A stretch of DNA of 64,000 bases, taken from contig JAGGNK010006448.1 in the NCBI GenBank assembly GCA_017590115.1, forward strand, positions 5,873,595 through 5,937,594, read 5' to 3'. This DNA comes from Montifringilla adamsi (lineage: Eukaryota; Chordata; Aves; Passeriformes; Passeridae). A program made the translations under genes and the position numbers. The notes beneath the pieces are model-generated. The model was not told the origin of the DNA and searched no databases. It saw only the letters and a program-made list of their open reading frames with translations. Positions within the stretch are counted from its first letter, which is position 1. Each line of letters starts with the position of its first letter. This document shows, piece after piece, positions 12,430 to 23,493 of this stretch.

Positions 12430-12670
12430 TAAAGCACATCCAAGACCCTTCAGCAGCAGCTGATTTAAGTTGCTGCCATTTTCTCCTGGGTGCAGCTGGG
12501 GTGGGATAACTGCTGATGCTGTTGTGAAAACAGCTGCACAAGCTCTTCAGCCAACTGGAGCTGGCTGGCTGGCAGCAGGCTGCTGAATACAAGCTGCTGC
12601 TTATTTGCAACAACAGCAGCCTACTGGGTAGCACCGCTATTTGTTGCTATAGCGGCTTGAAAGTTCTGCC
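12430..12670. repeat. CTG/CAG-rich low-complexity patch
   Basis: A GC-richer interval dominated by GCTG, CAGC and TGCTG words, such as GCTGGCTGGCTGGCAGCAGG at 12561-12580 and CAACAACAGCAGCC near 12609. Many of these words are mutual reverse complements, so the strand can fold. Neither a gene nor a known repeat could be assigned. Confidence 0.5.
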
Positions 12671-15668
12671 AGGTAGGAACTTCTGAGAGTTTAATCCTAA
12701 ATCCCATTTCCAGCTGGTATTCTCTGACATTCTTAAGATTACTGAAGGCCGAAAGACCAGCTAAGAAGTTTGGGATATGATCCTGCAATGAGGAATGCAA
12801 AATGAAGAAGATTTGCTTCTGTCTACCTAGTGGTAAGAGCCAGTTGGCTGTATGGACATAACTACTGAGAAATATGTGATAGATAATGTGTTCAGCTTTT
12901 TTGGAGCAGATGAATATAATTTTTTTGTGAGATTTCATTTCCATAAATCATAGAGGGCTGTGACAGATAATTTTGTTTTGGAGACTCTTCTTAGACTGAA
13001 AATATGCCCTCCTATTTTACTACTTTGGCTGAAGTGATGGAATAAACCCTAAAATATTAACAGAAGCTATTAACATAATCAGCACAATTAAAGAATGGAG
13101 TCTCATAAATTAGTAGTATCATACAGACAAGTCCTTCCTGAAGCAGAATATTTATTTTATATTAAAAACACAGCGATTTATTAAGACAAATCTCTTAGTT
13201 TCCTCTGCTCCAGCTTTTATTTTTTGTTTGTTTGTTTTTAAATTCAGGATATATTGCATGTTCAATTTTTTCTTAACTTCTTTATTTTTGTTTTTAAAAT
13301 TTTTTTAAGGTTGTCAAAGGGTTATATTTCTTATGCTTTGAAAATTTTATGTGCTAGGGTTGCATGCAGCAGACGAAGACAGTATGTTAAAGTCCTTTCC
13401 AGAACAAAAATGAGTTCCTCAGGAACGTTCTTTTTATTGATGTGACACATTTATTGATGTGACAAGAAATGTAGAAACATAAAATATTTATTTATGTCAT
13501 GTCCTGTTTCACCCATATGAAGCAAAAATATTTTGAAGAGCAGAGTGGTTTAAAGGCAAGGTTTAGAATGACTTGGAAAATTACATTAAGCTATTCAGAG
13601 AACGAGGAGTAGGTCCAGGATGTTGCCTTTGGGGCTCATTTTTGAAGGACAGAAAAGGGATCTCCTGCATTATACTTGTAAGGTTACAGGAGAATATAGA
13701 CATAAACTTACTAAACATTTTTTTTTTTAATAACTCTATCCATTTCCATAACAAAACTTAAAAATTCCTGAGGGACCTTTGCAGGACTGACAAAGGGAGG
13801 TTAAGGAGAAGGACAGTGGAATTTCAATACTGTAAACATTGCTATTAAAACAGATGTGTTTTCTTTTTCTCTGGAACAATAAGTGTGATCTTGAACAGGA
13901 GAACAATATTTTAAAGGCTTCCACTAGGCAAAATTCAGCTATGGGAATAAAAGGCAATGTGAGGAAGCTAGAAACAGAATACAAGAGCGTGATGGGAGTT
14001 AGGATTCACTTTCATGGAACTATGTGCAAAAAAAACCCAGATGACCTTTACCACATGCCAGAAACATTTGGAATTATTTTTCTCTACTTTCAAATCCTTT
14101 CCTTTGCAGATATTTTGGAATTTTTTTGGTATGCAATATTAAGCCATGCTCTGGATATCTATGTGAAAAGTGAAAAAATTCTTCCTGTATAATAGATTAT
14201 ATCAAGAATGTTGTCTAGACTTGAGGAAGTTGTAGAGGAAAAAACATTAGAGCAAGGTTAATAAAGTACATACAGGAGTGACAAATAGGTTTAGAATAAT
14301 AACATCTAACAGAAGTTATTTCAAAACTATTTTGCTTTGATACTTATTTCTTCTCTACCACTACTTACTTAATGCAAGAATGCTAAGAAGAAATGGGAAT
14401 GTGTATTTTTGCAAGCTAGAGTACCACAATCAAGAATAATGACAGAAATACTCTTCAGTGGGTTAAGATGACCTTTTTGTTGTTGTTTTATTTATTACTA
14501 TTTTTTTTTCATTAGATGCTTATGGATTTTCAGGTGAAGATTTTTAAAAGGATATGCTTAGATTTACGAGCTGTTTTTTCCCTTTCACCACCCTAGCTTT
14601 TTCTCCATCTGTTTAATTGGATTAATTTCACTTTATATATTAATTTCTTGTAAATAATTTTCTTTTAAGAATTTCTGCACATAGCCAGCTAAATTTGTCA
14701 TTTCAGTTTCCCTTTTTTCTTAACTATTTGCTTTTCATGCCTACAAAAGCATGAGTCTAGATAGAGTCTATTAAGGTCAATATATTAAAGAAAAAGAAAC
14801 CTAGAGACTTAGTGAGTTCAATCATTTACACCGAAGCAGTTAAAGTAAAAGTAGAAAACTCCAAAAATATCTGAAAGGGTCTCACATGGGTGATTTTTGT
14901 TCTCAGGAACAAAAGCTCTTGATAGCTCTTAGTATTTTTTCAACAAGATGAAATTTTTTTGCTAAATTGCCTACTTGAAACTGAAGGCAGACTTTAGACC
15001 CACTATTTTCATGTGGTGGAAAAAAACTACTAATACTTTAAAAAGAGAAGTCACAAAAGTAAAGCTGAAAATTCAGAAAAACTTGATTGATATCATACTA
15101 GCTGGGCAAGTTGCCATAGAATTATGGGTCCTTAAAAGATTATTTGCTTCATTTGGCTTTTAAAACAAAGATTCTCTGCAAAGCTAGACTGCAGGTGCTC
15201 TAGCAGGAATTTAGACTCCTTTTTCTAAAGAGTTGCATCTTTGCAACTCCAATAAGTATCTGAGAGCTCTTATGTGGCGTGCACACACACATTGTATTCT
15301 AAGAATGTCCCTATAAGAAATATAACTCTCAGATTCTAAGAAAAACTTTTACTTGATAAGGGCTCCTCTGAGCCACAGCTCACAAAAAATGGCATCTGTA
15401 AATTGCTTGGCAAGTGCCCATGTGGGGCTCCGTGGAGATTTTTAAATCCCTTAAAGGTCAAAACACCAAAAAAACTCCCCCTCCCCAAATTTTAAAGGTA
15501 GTTTAGTAGCATTTGAAAGTTCCTAAAATTTTACATTAATTAAGGAAAGAAAGCTTTTTCCCAATTGATTTTTATTCTTTTTTTATTCTTATTTTGTTTT
15601 CACAGTTCTAAAATTTCACAGCAAACATTTTAACCTCTAGAAATGATCACTGCTTAATTTCATAATTT

Positions 15669-15690
15669 TATATATATATATATATATAAT
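15669..15690. repeat. (TA)n microsatellite
   Basis: About ten uninterrupted TA dinucleotides. Long enough to be length-polymorphic. Confidence 0.9.
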
Positions 15691-16436
15691 ATCTTGGATT
15701 TAGTAAAATCTGAATTTCATAAGCCTCTACTATACTTATACATATAACAGTCTTGCCTACATGGTCACCAAGTATAAACAAAACATTTAGCAACCTATTT
15801 CTCTTTGTGATCTCATATCCAGTGTAAGGCATGTTTGAAACTAGAATTCAAAATATATGGGATAGAAGGAAGAAATGAAAATGGCATAGTAAGCCTAGGA
15901 ACCCAGGCTTAAATCACTGTGGTTTTGCCAATGTTTTTATCTGACTTTAGTTCTTCTATATTGCCCTACTTTATGTACCACAAGTAGTACTTGCTGCTTG
16001 CCCTCCCACAAATGATTTTTATATGCAATATCTATCCAACCACTAGCTAATCTTATTTAAAGTACAGTAAATAGAACTCAAAAGCATAACGCAATGAAGT
16101 GCTATGTTGGCATAATGCCAATTCAATTTGCCTGATTTAAAGTCAACTTGATTATTATATGCATTTTTCATTCAATAATCTTTATTATACATTGAAAACA
16201 TGAAGAATGGCATAGTAAATCTGTAGTTAGGAGACTTTTGACCAGGTTTAATCTCAAATGGCATTATACACAGCAGGTTTATATATCAATATGTATTTAT
16301 ATACATCAGCTGATTACTGACCACCCAGTGATTTTGCTAATAATGGAATGATAACTGTGTTTTTCCTATCAGGATTTCATACCCTTTCAAAGTGATCTTT
16401 TTCCTCTTGACTCCTCAAGTTTCTGTATAGAAGTAA

Positions 16437-16970
16437 ATAGAATAGACTAATTTAATTTGAAGGGGCCTACAATGATCCTCTAGTCCAACTGCCTGAACTG
16501 TTCAGGGCTGGCCAAAAGTTAATGTTGTTAATGGTGTTATCCAAATGTCTCTTGAACAGTGGCTTTGGGCATTGACCAATTCCTCAAGGAAGTTGGCAAT
16601 GTTTGACCACCTTCTCCTAATGCTTCCCTGTATCCAGTCTGAACTTGCCCTGGCACAGCTTTGAACCAACATTTCTGCATCTTGTCATTGGATTTCAGGG
16701 AGAAGAGGTTAGCATCTCTCCCTTCACTTCTCCTCCTCAGGAAGTTGTAGAAAACAGTAAGGTCAGCCCTCAGCCTCCCTTTCTTCAAACTAAACAAACC
16801 CAGACTCCTCACCCACTCCTAACAAGACACGTTCTCCAGCGCTTTCACCAGCTTTGTTTCCCTCCTCTGGATGCATGCAAAGACCTTCAGATCCTTTTCA
16901 AATTATGAGGACCAGAATGCATGCAGTACTCCAGTTTTGACTGGCTGGTGATACTGTTTTGGATGTACAT
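16437..16970 (-). mobile_element. CR1 LINE fragment, 3' portion
   Basis: Antisense CR1 3' region. It starts at TAGAATAGACTAATTTAATT, followed by GATCCTCTAGTCCAACTGCC, AGGAAGTTGTAGAAAACAG, CTCAGCCTCCCTTTCTTC and ATGCATGCAGTACTCCAG, the last being the usual antisense 3'UTR landmark. Wording such as CACCAGCTTTGTTTCCCTCC suggests a different CR1 subfamily from the copy at 45.4 kb. It is 5'-truncated and degenerate. The frames at 16537-16812 and 16645-16908 lie inside it and are shadows. Confidence 0.85.
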
Positions 16971-19900
16971 TTCCTCCTAACTTACACATCCATCTGAACT
17001 TTTATGTTTCTTATGCCTGAACAGGTATTTTTACAGCTTGTTCTCACCACTTACCAATTTTATTGGAAGTCTGTGTCACGATTACACAGTTGTACCATAT
17101 TAGTGCAAGACTTCAGATCCTTACAACAGAAATAGTCAAATTTCTAAGAGCCACAAGATACTGTAGTAGAGGTTATGGAGAAAGACTGTGGAGCTTCACT
17201 TGTTATTTTATACATCCACTGACAGAGAATTCCTGAACAGAGAATCTTGGAGAAGACAATTACAAAATATAGATACTTATTTTAGTATTTTTTTAATGCT
17301 AGAAGGCAGTGCTTCCTTTTTTTTTTTCCAACTTCAGCATTAAGGAGTTAGCAGATGAAAAATAGCTTTAATATTGTATGTGTCTAAATAATACAAGGGA
17401 AACATAAAAGATCTTTATGGTGATAACTTGATGTGTAATCTATATATCATTTAGAAACCCTCCAAAACCCTCAAAATATTTTGAGCCTTCTTCTGACGGT
17501 TTACTAAGAAACACTCCTGAAAAGCGGAGCATGACTCAGGTGAAAGGAAAGGAAGGAGAAAAGAAAGGAAGATAATATTAAAGGAAAAAATAGAAGAAGA
17601 GAATAAAGGAATAGTAACATTGTCAGAAAAGCATTATCAGTAAAACTTATGCAGTTTTTAAAATTATGTTATTCTTTGTCTGGGAAAACCCGCTTTCTTT
17701 TTTATTTTTTTCAAAACTGTTAGAAAAGAATTGTGATAAATTTTAGGTTTCTACATAAAACTGCACATCACAATGACAATATTCTTTTCATTTTTTCATC
17801 TAGTTTATATAAAATGGCTTAGCTAAATTCATATTTTAAGATTACAAAATAACTGCCTATCAAAGATATTGTGAATTCTGTACTTTAAGCAGTTTATCAG
17901 TCTGAGATCATTTAGGGAGAAAAACAAAAATGTTAAGGGAGAAATTACGCATCTTTTTTTCCAAAATTTTATCTGGGAAGAATGTGAAAAGGTAAAAATC
18001 CCATTTGATACACATGAAACATTGTGTCTAAGGTTAGGCCTTCATAACAGGGTGAGGTTATAGCACGGATTCATATGAAGATCTTAAGGGGAAGAAGATC
18101 TGCCATGTATGAGCAACAAAGTAAAGTACCCATGCATCCTGGATAGTCTGTAGTCCAACTTCAAAACAGATCTCCACTTGCATGTATTTCACCATTTCCC
18201 ACGAGTAAGTTAATGGCTGTAATTACAATATTGAAAGAGAAAGAATATCAATAAATGCACCAAAATCTATATGAATTTTGTGGTTGAAAAGACAGCAGAG
18301 GGTTGAATAAATCTCATTCATAATGTGTCAAGTCAGATTGAACAAAAGCAACTAACTAGTATTTGTCTATAATCACACTGATCTTTCATTTCTTTGTAAT
18401 GAGAATTTAAAGGTTTTTCATTCTATTATGCTTTTGCCCTCTTCCGTGTGTTTCTATGATTTCAAAGATCTAATTCCTTCAACCCTCTGTCAGTTACTTC
18501 AAATTTCTCTCGAGCTGTTTTCTCCCAGTATTGATTACCACTGAACTGCAAGAGATCTCCCATCAGCTTGCCCTCTTTACTGAAACATTGCCACAGGAGG
18601 TAAACAGTTCAGAAAGAACTTGCAGCAAGAGTTCAGTGTGTTCCTTAATCAAATTCTCATTAAAGACCAATATACTCCACAAATTGCCATCCATAATGTC
18701 ATCTATCCCATGAATTTATATACCAGCCATCACTGTAATGACATCTGTAAAGCTCTTAGAGACTTTTAAAGGTAGACATTAAGAATTTACACCCACAATG
18801 ACAGTCTTTACACTCAACTAAGATTAACTAGCTAGGATAGACAATTACTTTAAAAGTTTTGGGGGTTTTTTTATTATAGTGGCGTTGAATGAGCACAGAC
18901 ATTGTTTTATCTAATGTTGGTGACCTCAAACAGAATGTGTAGCAAAATAACAAGTGAATGGAGCAAGGAAGTGGTTTCTTGGATCAATATCCTTATAGCA
19001 AAAGGTGTAATAATGATGAAAAATGAAAGACTTGTCAAAAGTAATAAAAATAACTGTATCTGACCTACATAAGGGGATGCTTTTCTGAAATGCTAACTGA
19101 AGATCGTGCAGGCTTTTTCAGGTAGACCTGCACTTTTTCTTTCATGATGGTCAGGAGTCAGACAACCAGACAGTAAAATTCAAATGCGGAAATTTAATAC
19201 TGGGAGAAAGAATCACTTAGTAAAAGTGCTTCATGTAGTGGAACACCTGAATTTCCTTTTTGGCCTTTTTTTAAATTTTGTTTTGGCTGGTTTTGTTGGG
19301 GTTTTTAGGGTTTTTTAAAAATTATTATTATTCTCTAGGACCAAAAGAAGAAGCTTTTTGGAATTTTCACATGTTCAGCCCAGCTACTTTAAATTAAGAA
19401 TGACTGTAAGCAAACATGTTCGCAACTATCATGTCGAGGAAAAAAGGTACTCTTCGTCACTGGGTGCTGATCCACACTTTGGCAGTGATGTCATCTTGAT
19501 CCTGTACCCTTACTACTGGTAGTTACATTCCAATTTAAAACACAAAGGCAGCCTAGGACCTCCAGGTCTGTCACTTCCAAATGTAAGATACTCTATTAGA
19601 TGCTAATTAGCATTCTTTGTCTTTCTTTCCTTCTCTAGAAGATTTCATTCCTCATGCCAGTAGCCGAAGGAGCTGTGGAATTTCTCCTACCAGTGCCCAA
19701 CACTTGGTGACAGAGTTTTCCTACTCAACATGGAGTGAGTGGCTTAACTAGAAAACTGATATGGAAAATGCAGACAACAGCTGCATCATAAACTCCTATC
19801 TTCTGGTATTCAAAGTTACTACCAACATTCAGGCCTACAGGAAGAAAATATTGCAGATAATATTGATTACCTGTTGCTGTACCTACTGATATTGACTAGA

Positions 19901-20380
19901 ATCTATTGAACACAGATAGCATCAATTAAATTATTTCACTATTATAAAAAAAAAGAAAAAAAAACAAACAGGCAGAAAATTATTGGTTACAAAAACCTTA
20001 TGACTGTGAAGGAATCTGTCTCATAAATCCTGAGTTTAATGAAGATCTGATCTTATTATGATTTTCGCCACATCTCACAGTTGTCTTCTTCCTCAGCTTC
20101 AATTCTAAGTGAATTAATTTAGGCTATATATTTTCAGACAGCATTCCAATAAGTGGAAATTATTTTGAAGTGTGACAAGGGTTAAATGTAAGTAACTAGT
20201 CTTTTTAGACCAAAATTCAAACATCTCAAAGTCTTTTATCTCCTCAGATTTCTTAGGCGTACTTTTTAAATTAAATTTATTTGTATATGACTGTGTAAAC
20301 ATACAAGAGTTGGTGGAGTGGGGGGACTGATGGAACACTTGATAATATACAAAATTCAGTAAAATAAATTTCTTTTTTTT
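16971..20380. other. Unique AT-rich stretch with one candidate exon
   Basis: No repeat beyond purine-rich tracts, for example GAAAGGAAAGGAAGGAG near 17540. A possible exon at 19639-19734 is listed separately. The rest shows stops in all frames. Confidence 0.55.
19639..19734 (+). other. Candidate internal exon, product unknown
   Basis: Seen directly: a strong acceptor (CTTTCTTTCCTTCTCTAG ending at 19638), then 96 bases, then a good donor (TGGA followed by GTGAGT at 19735). One frame is open through all 31 complete codons, entering with two bases of a codon and leaving with one, so both introns would be phase 1 and the exon symmetric. The peptide starts Asp-Phe-Ile-Pro-His and has a Ser-Ser-Arg-Arg-Ser cluster, then Glu-Phe-Ser-Tyr-Ser-Thr-Trp. 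GC content is visibly higher than in the flanks. I do not recognise the protein. The other two frames contain stops. Inference: an exon of a long-intron gene on the + strand; a chance pseudo-exon is the alternative. Confidence 0.35.
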
Positions 20381-20470
20381 AATAGAATTATAGATAATTT
20401 CAGGTGGAAAGGTCCTGTAAGGTCATCAAATACAACTGTAACCATAATGTTGCCACTGTGAAGTCCACCA
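20381..20470 (-). mobile_element. CR1-type LINE tail, short
   Basis: About 90 bases resembling the extreme 3' end of a CR1 in antisense: AATAGAATTATAGATAATTT, then GGTGGAAAGGTCCTGTAAGG, GTCATCAAATACAACTGTAA and a ending at AAGTCCACCA. Only the tail is present, a typical 5' truncation. Confidence 0.75.
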
Positions 20471-22470
20471 ATTTTTATTGCCTACAGTGTTAGTATCATT
20501 GTATTAAAAACTATGTAATACTTATTCTTCATATAATGGTGCTTCTTAAATTCATGACTGAATGTGCTCTTATCTGTTTTAAAAGCACAACTAAGGCCTT
20601 AGAACTTCCTTTAAATAAGGTGTCTTATAACATTTTATAGCTAATAATCAAAGGTCAGGAAACTTGATGCAGCAGTGCTCTCACAAGGCTGTTAATGTGT
20701 CATGTGAATTGTGTTGATGTGCTGTGGTGTGCTTATCAAAACATTAATCATTGTAGAGAGCCTGAACTACCATGTATGAACTTTTTTAAACTTCTAAGAG
20801 TAGATGCCATACCACAATTTATTTGTGGTATAGAAAACAATACAAAACAAAGAGGACCATTCTTCTGGTTTTGGTTACAAAGTTTTAAATTACGATATTT
20901 AGATATCTTTTCAAAAGCAAACCATCAAAAAAAAAAAGTTAATGAAAGAGGAAATTGAATGAACATTAGAGAAACAGCATATTTGCCTATGTATCAGGAT
21001 TTGGTTTTCTGGCAGGTCAAAAAAAGGGAAAAATGGAAACTACTTAAATATAGAAGATAATGATTTTTATTGATTTTGAAAGTGTACTTTCAATAAAATT
21101 GAAAAAATAAGTAGAGATAAATGTGTCTGGAATTTTCATGTCTCATAAAACTTCCCCAAATCTAAATGCCCGTGCAAAAAACTGTCATTCCAATATTTAA
21201 AAAAAAAACAACAATTGGCTTACTAGACAGAATGAATAGAAAACATAAGACATATATTTGAATGTAGTGTTTGTTGATGTTGGTGAAGAAGGAGAAGTTT
21301 TTGATGTAGCAGAACAAAATTATTTATATTTGAATATTGCTGAAGCAAATTTGGGAGACGAACAATGTGACATCTGGTCCTGGCAAAGGAAGTTCTGGTC
21401 TCTTCTACTCTTCAATTCCATTTTGAATGGAAATTAAAAAGTCAAGTAAAGTATTTATTAATGCCTAATTAAAATATTTCAAAAATATTAAATTGAATTC
21501 TGTCAGTCAAAATTCATACAGAAATGACTATCAAAGATTTGTTACTGGCATTTTTTCTGTGTTATTTAATTTTGATATGGGAGGTTTTCCAATCAAAGCA
21601 AATAAACCCAAGTAAAGAGTAAGATCCAGAAGAACCAAGACAAGAAGCAAAATTATAGATTTTTTGGTTTTTACATGACTATAAAGAAATATAAACAAAT
21701 AGGAGTCCAAGATCATTAGCTGGCTTGCTTGCTTAGAGATGGGGCACAGAACTAGATGATAATATATAAAGAATTATTTGATGGCCAAATTACAGACTAT
21801 CTTGAAAGTAAATGCTTCAATATTCTAAATTATGAACTGAATTTTAGGTTGAGACAAATTAGAAACCCATTTAGATGTTCTGATTAGACACTGAATTCTG
21901 GACCAAAAACTAACGACCATGTTAGAAGTAAATTGGAGGTGCTGAAACTATCTAAATGTATCCATTGTTTGTGTTTTGCCAATTAATTTAATGTGATTTA
22001 CACAGAAGAATCAAAAGAAAACAAAAAAGCTTTTTCAGTTCCAGGGTTGAAAAATTAAAAAAAAAACCTGAAAACAAGAGTGACCATGTGGGAATAAATC
22101 CTGCACCACTTAATTATGTTGATTAATGCTGGAATCATTTATATTCACCATTATAATCAAGCAAAAATGACATTTCAGTGAGTCAAAATCCTGAAGTTTG
22201 GCAGATATTAAAGATTCAAACTTTTTTTGTTTTTTTAAATATTTTGTTCTTCTAGCAGACTGTCTGAAAAAATTTAGTTTCACATTGACTTATGAATGGC
22301 AAAAGAAATTTGGAGCTGATTTTCAAGAAATGTTTCAGTGCCACTTCCCCCACATAGCGAGACTTACTACCTGTTCAAAGAATGTGAAGAGGGGAAAAGA
22401 GTTGAGGTTTCCATAGTAACCTTTAGTAGTCCAAAGTAAAATTGCATAAAATGAAATCATTATCACTCAG

Positions 22471-22523
22471 CAACTGAAGAAGACAGCTCAGCTGATGAAG
22501 ATCCAAGTTGTAAATGACTGCCG
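22471..22523 (+). other. Candidate small exon, possibly carrying a C-terminus
   Basis: Flanked by a modest acceptor (TCATTATCACTCAG to 22470) and a consensus donor (CCG followed by GTGAGT at 22524). If joined to the candidate exon ending at 19734, which leaves one base of a codon, the frame reads on through an acidic Thr-Glu-Glu-Asp-Ser-Ser-Ala-Asp-Glu-Asp-Pro stretch to a TGA at 22515-22517. A second frame is open across the whole 53 bases. The acidic tail and frame continuity are suggestive, but the acceptor is weak and 53 bases is very short. Confidence 0.22.
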
Positions 22524-22575
22524 GTGAGTAGCAATTTTTTTCCTACCTTTAGTATTACTATGCCTTTTATGGCAG

Positions 22576-22605
<30 letters not shown>
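22576..22605. repeat. Poly(A) tract of 30
   Basis: Thirty uninterrupted A, followed by GAGAAAAATATAAAA. No element body recognised upstream, so it is a mononucleotide run rather than a proven retrotransposon tail. Confidence 0.95.
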
Positions 22606-22613
<8 letters not shown>

Positions 22614-23477
22614 TATAAAAAACCAAAGGACAAAATCTATGCTTCTGTTATGTTTAACAATTTTGAAAACTGATCTTTAATTCAGAAACAATGTGACTTA
22701 GAATACATGGTATCCATGGTAACCCAGGAGTTCCTAAAGATCACTCTGTTCATTTATAGGGAATATGAGCAGATTGTTTGTCTCCCTGTAGATTGCAAAA
22801 TGTCCTGTTACTATATGGCTTAAAAAAACCCTCAAAATGGCTTATAGAGCTTTCATTTATCGTGCACTGCAGTAAAGATCTTTATTCACACCAGATAGTA
22901 GTAGTATGAAATATATTGAAATATCTTGTAAGTAATTAATTCCTGATACCCTCCTAAAAGAAGCTGTTACATTGAGCAAAAATACCTTTTCAGAATCAAT
23001 AGAAGAAAGCAAATCTTCGAAAAGAAACAGTCTTTCTGAGGCTTTTTTTCTCCCTTCTCACCAAGTGACTGAAACTATACAACCACTTCAAAGCTGTTGA
23101 TCCCTAAGGGGGTTTATCAGTTACTTACTATGAGTGACAAATGTATCAGAACATTTATTTATTAAGTTATTTCTTTATAGATATAATCTGATACAAGGAA
23201 ACACATTTTAAGTATGTGGTGAGGAAGGGTTTGCTGCTTTGATCTCCTTAGGGTTTGTTTTCTGAATATATATTTACTGAGAAAGAAAGGAAGAATTTTG
23301 TGTATCTTACATTTCAGGCTCCTATTACTAAAACATCCTTATGCAATTTACCGTGCTGTCAAAAAGATAGACCCCTCAGTCACTAGAAACCTAGGAAACC
23401 ATATACCTAGTTCCCAATTGCTAATCCCCTTTGGGCTATTCAGTAAGTAATTGGAAACAAAAAACAATGCCAAGAAT

Positions 23478-23493
23478 AAAAAAAAAAAAAAAA
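23478..23493. repeat. Poly(A) tract
   Basis: Sixteen consecutive A following CAAGAAT. Confidence 0.9.

Larger units (their letters stand above)
12203..16436. other. Mostly unique AT-rich stretch
   Basis: Contains the CTG/CAG-rich patch at 12430-12670, a direct repeat of TTATTGATGTGACA at 13435-13448 and 13452-13465, and a TA run at 15669-15689. The open frames at 12621-12944 (minus, 107 codons) and 13839-14192 (117 codons) are unsupported by any recognisable domain. Confidence 0.55.

Noticed and set aside
12621..12944. 107-codon minus-strand frame
   Set aside because: Partly in the CTG/CAG-rich patch; no recognisable product.
13839..14192. 117-codon plus-strand frame
   Set aside because: No domain, AT-driven composition, no promoter or splice context.
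22576..22605. Poly(A) tract as a processed-pseudogene tail
   Set aside because: No retrocopied gene body is recognisable upstream.
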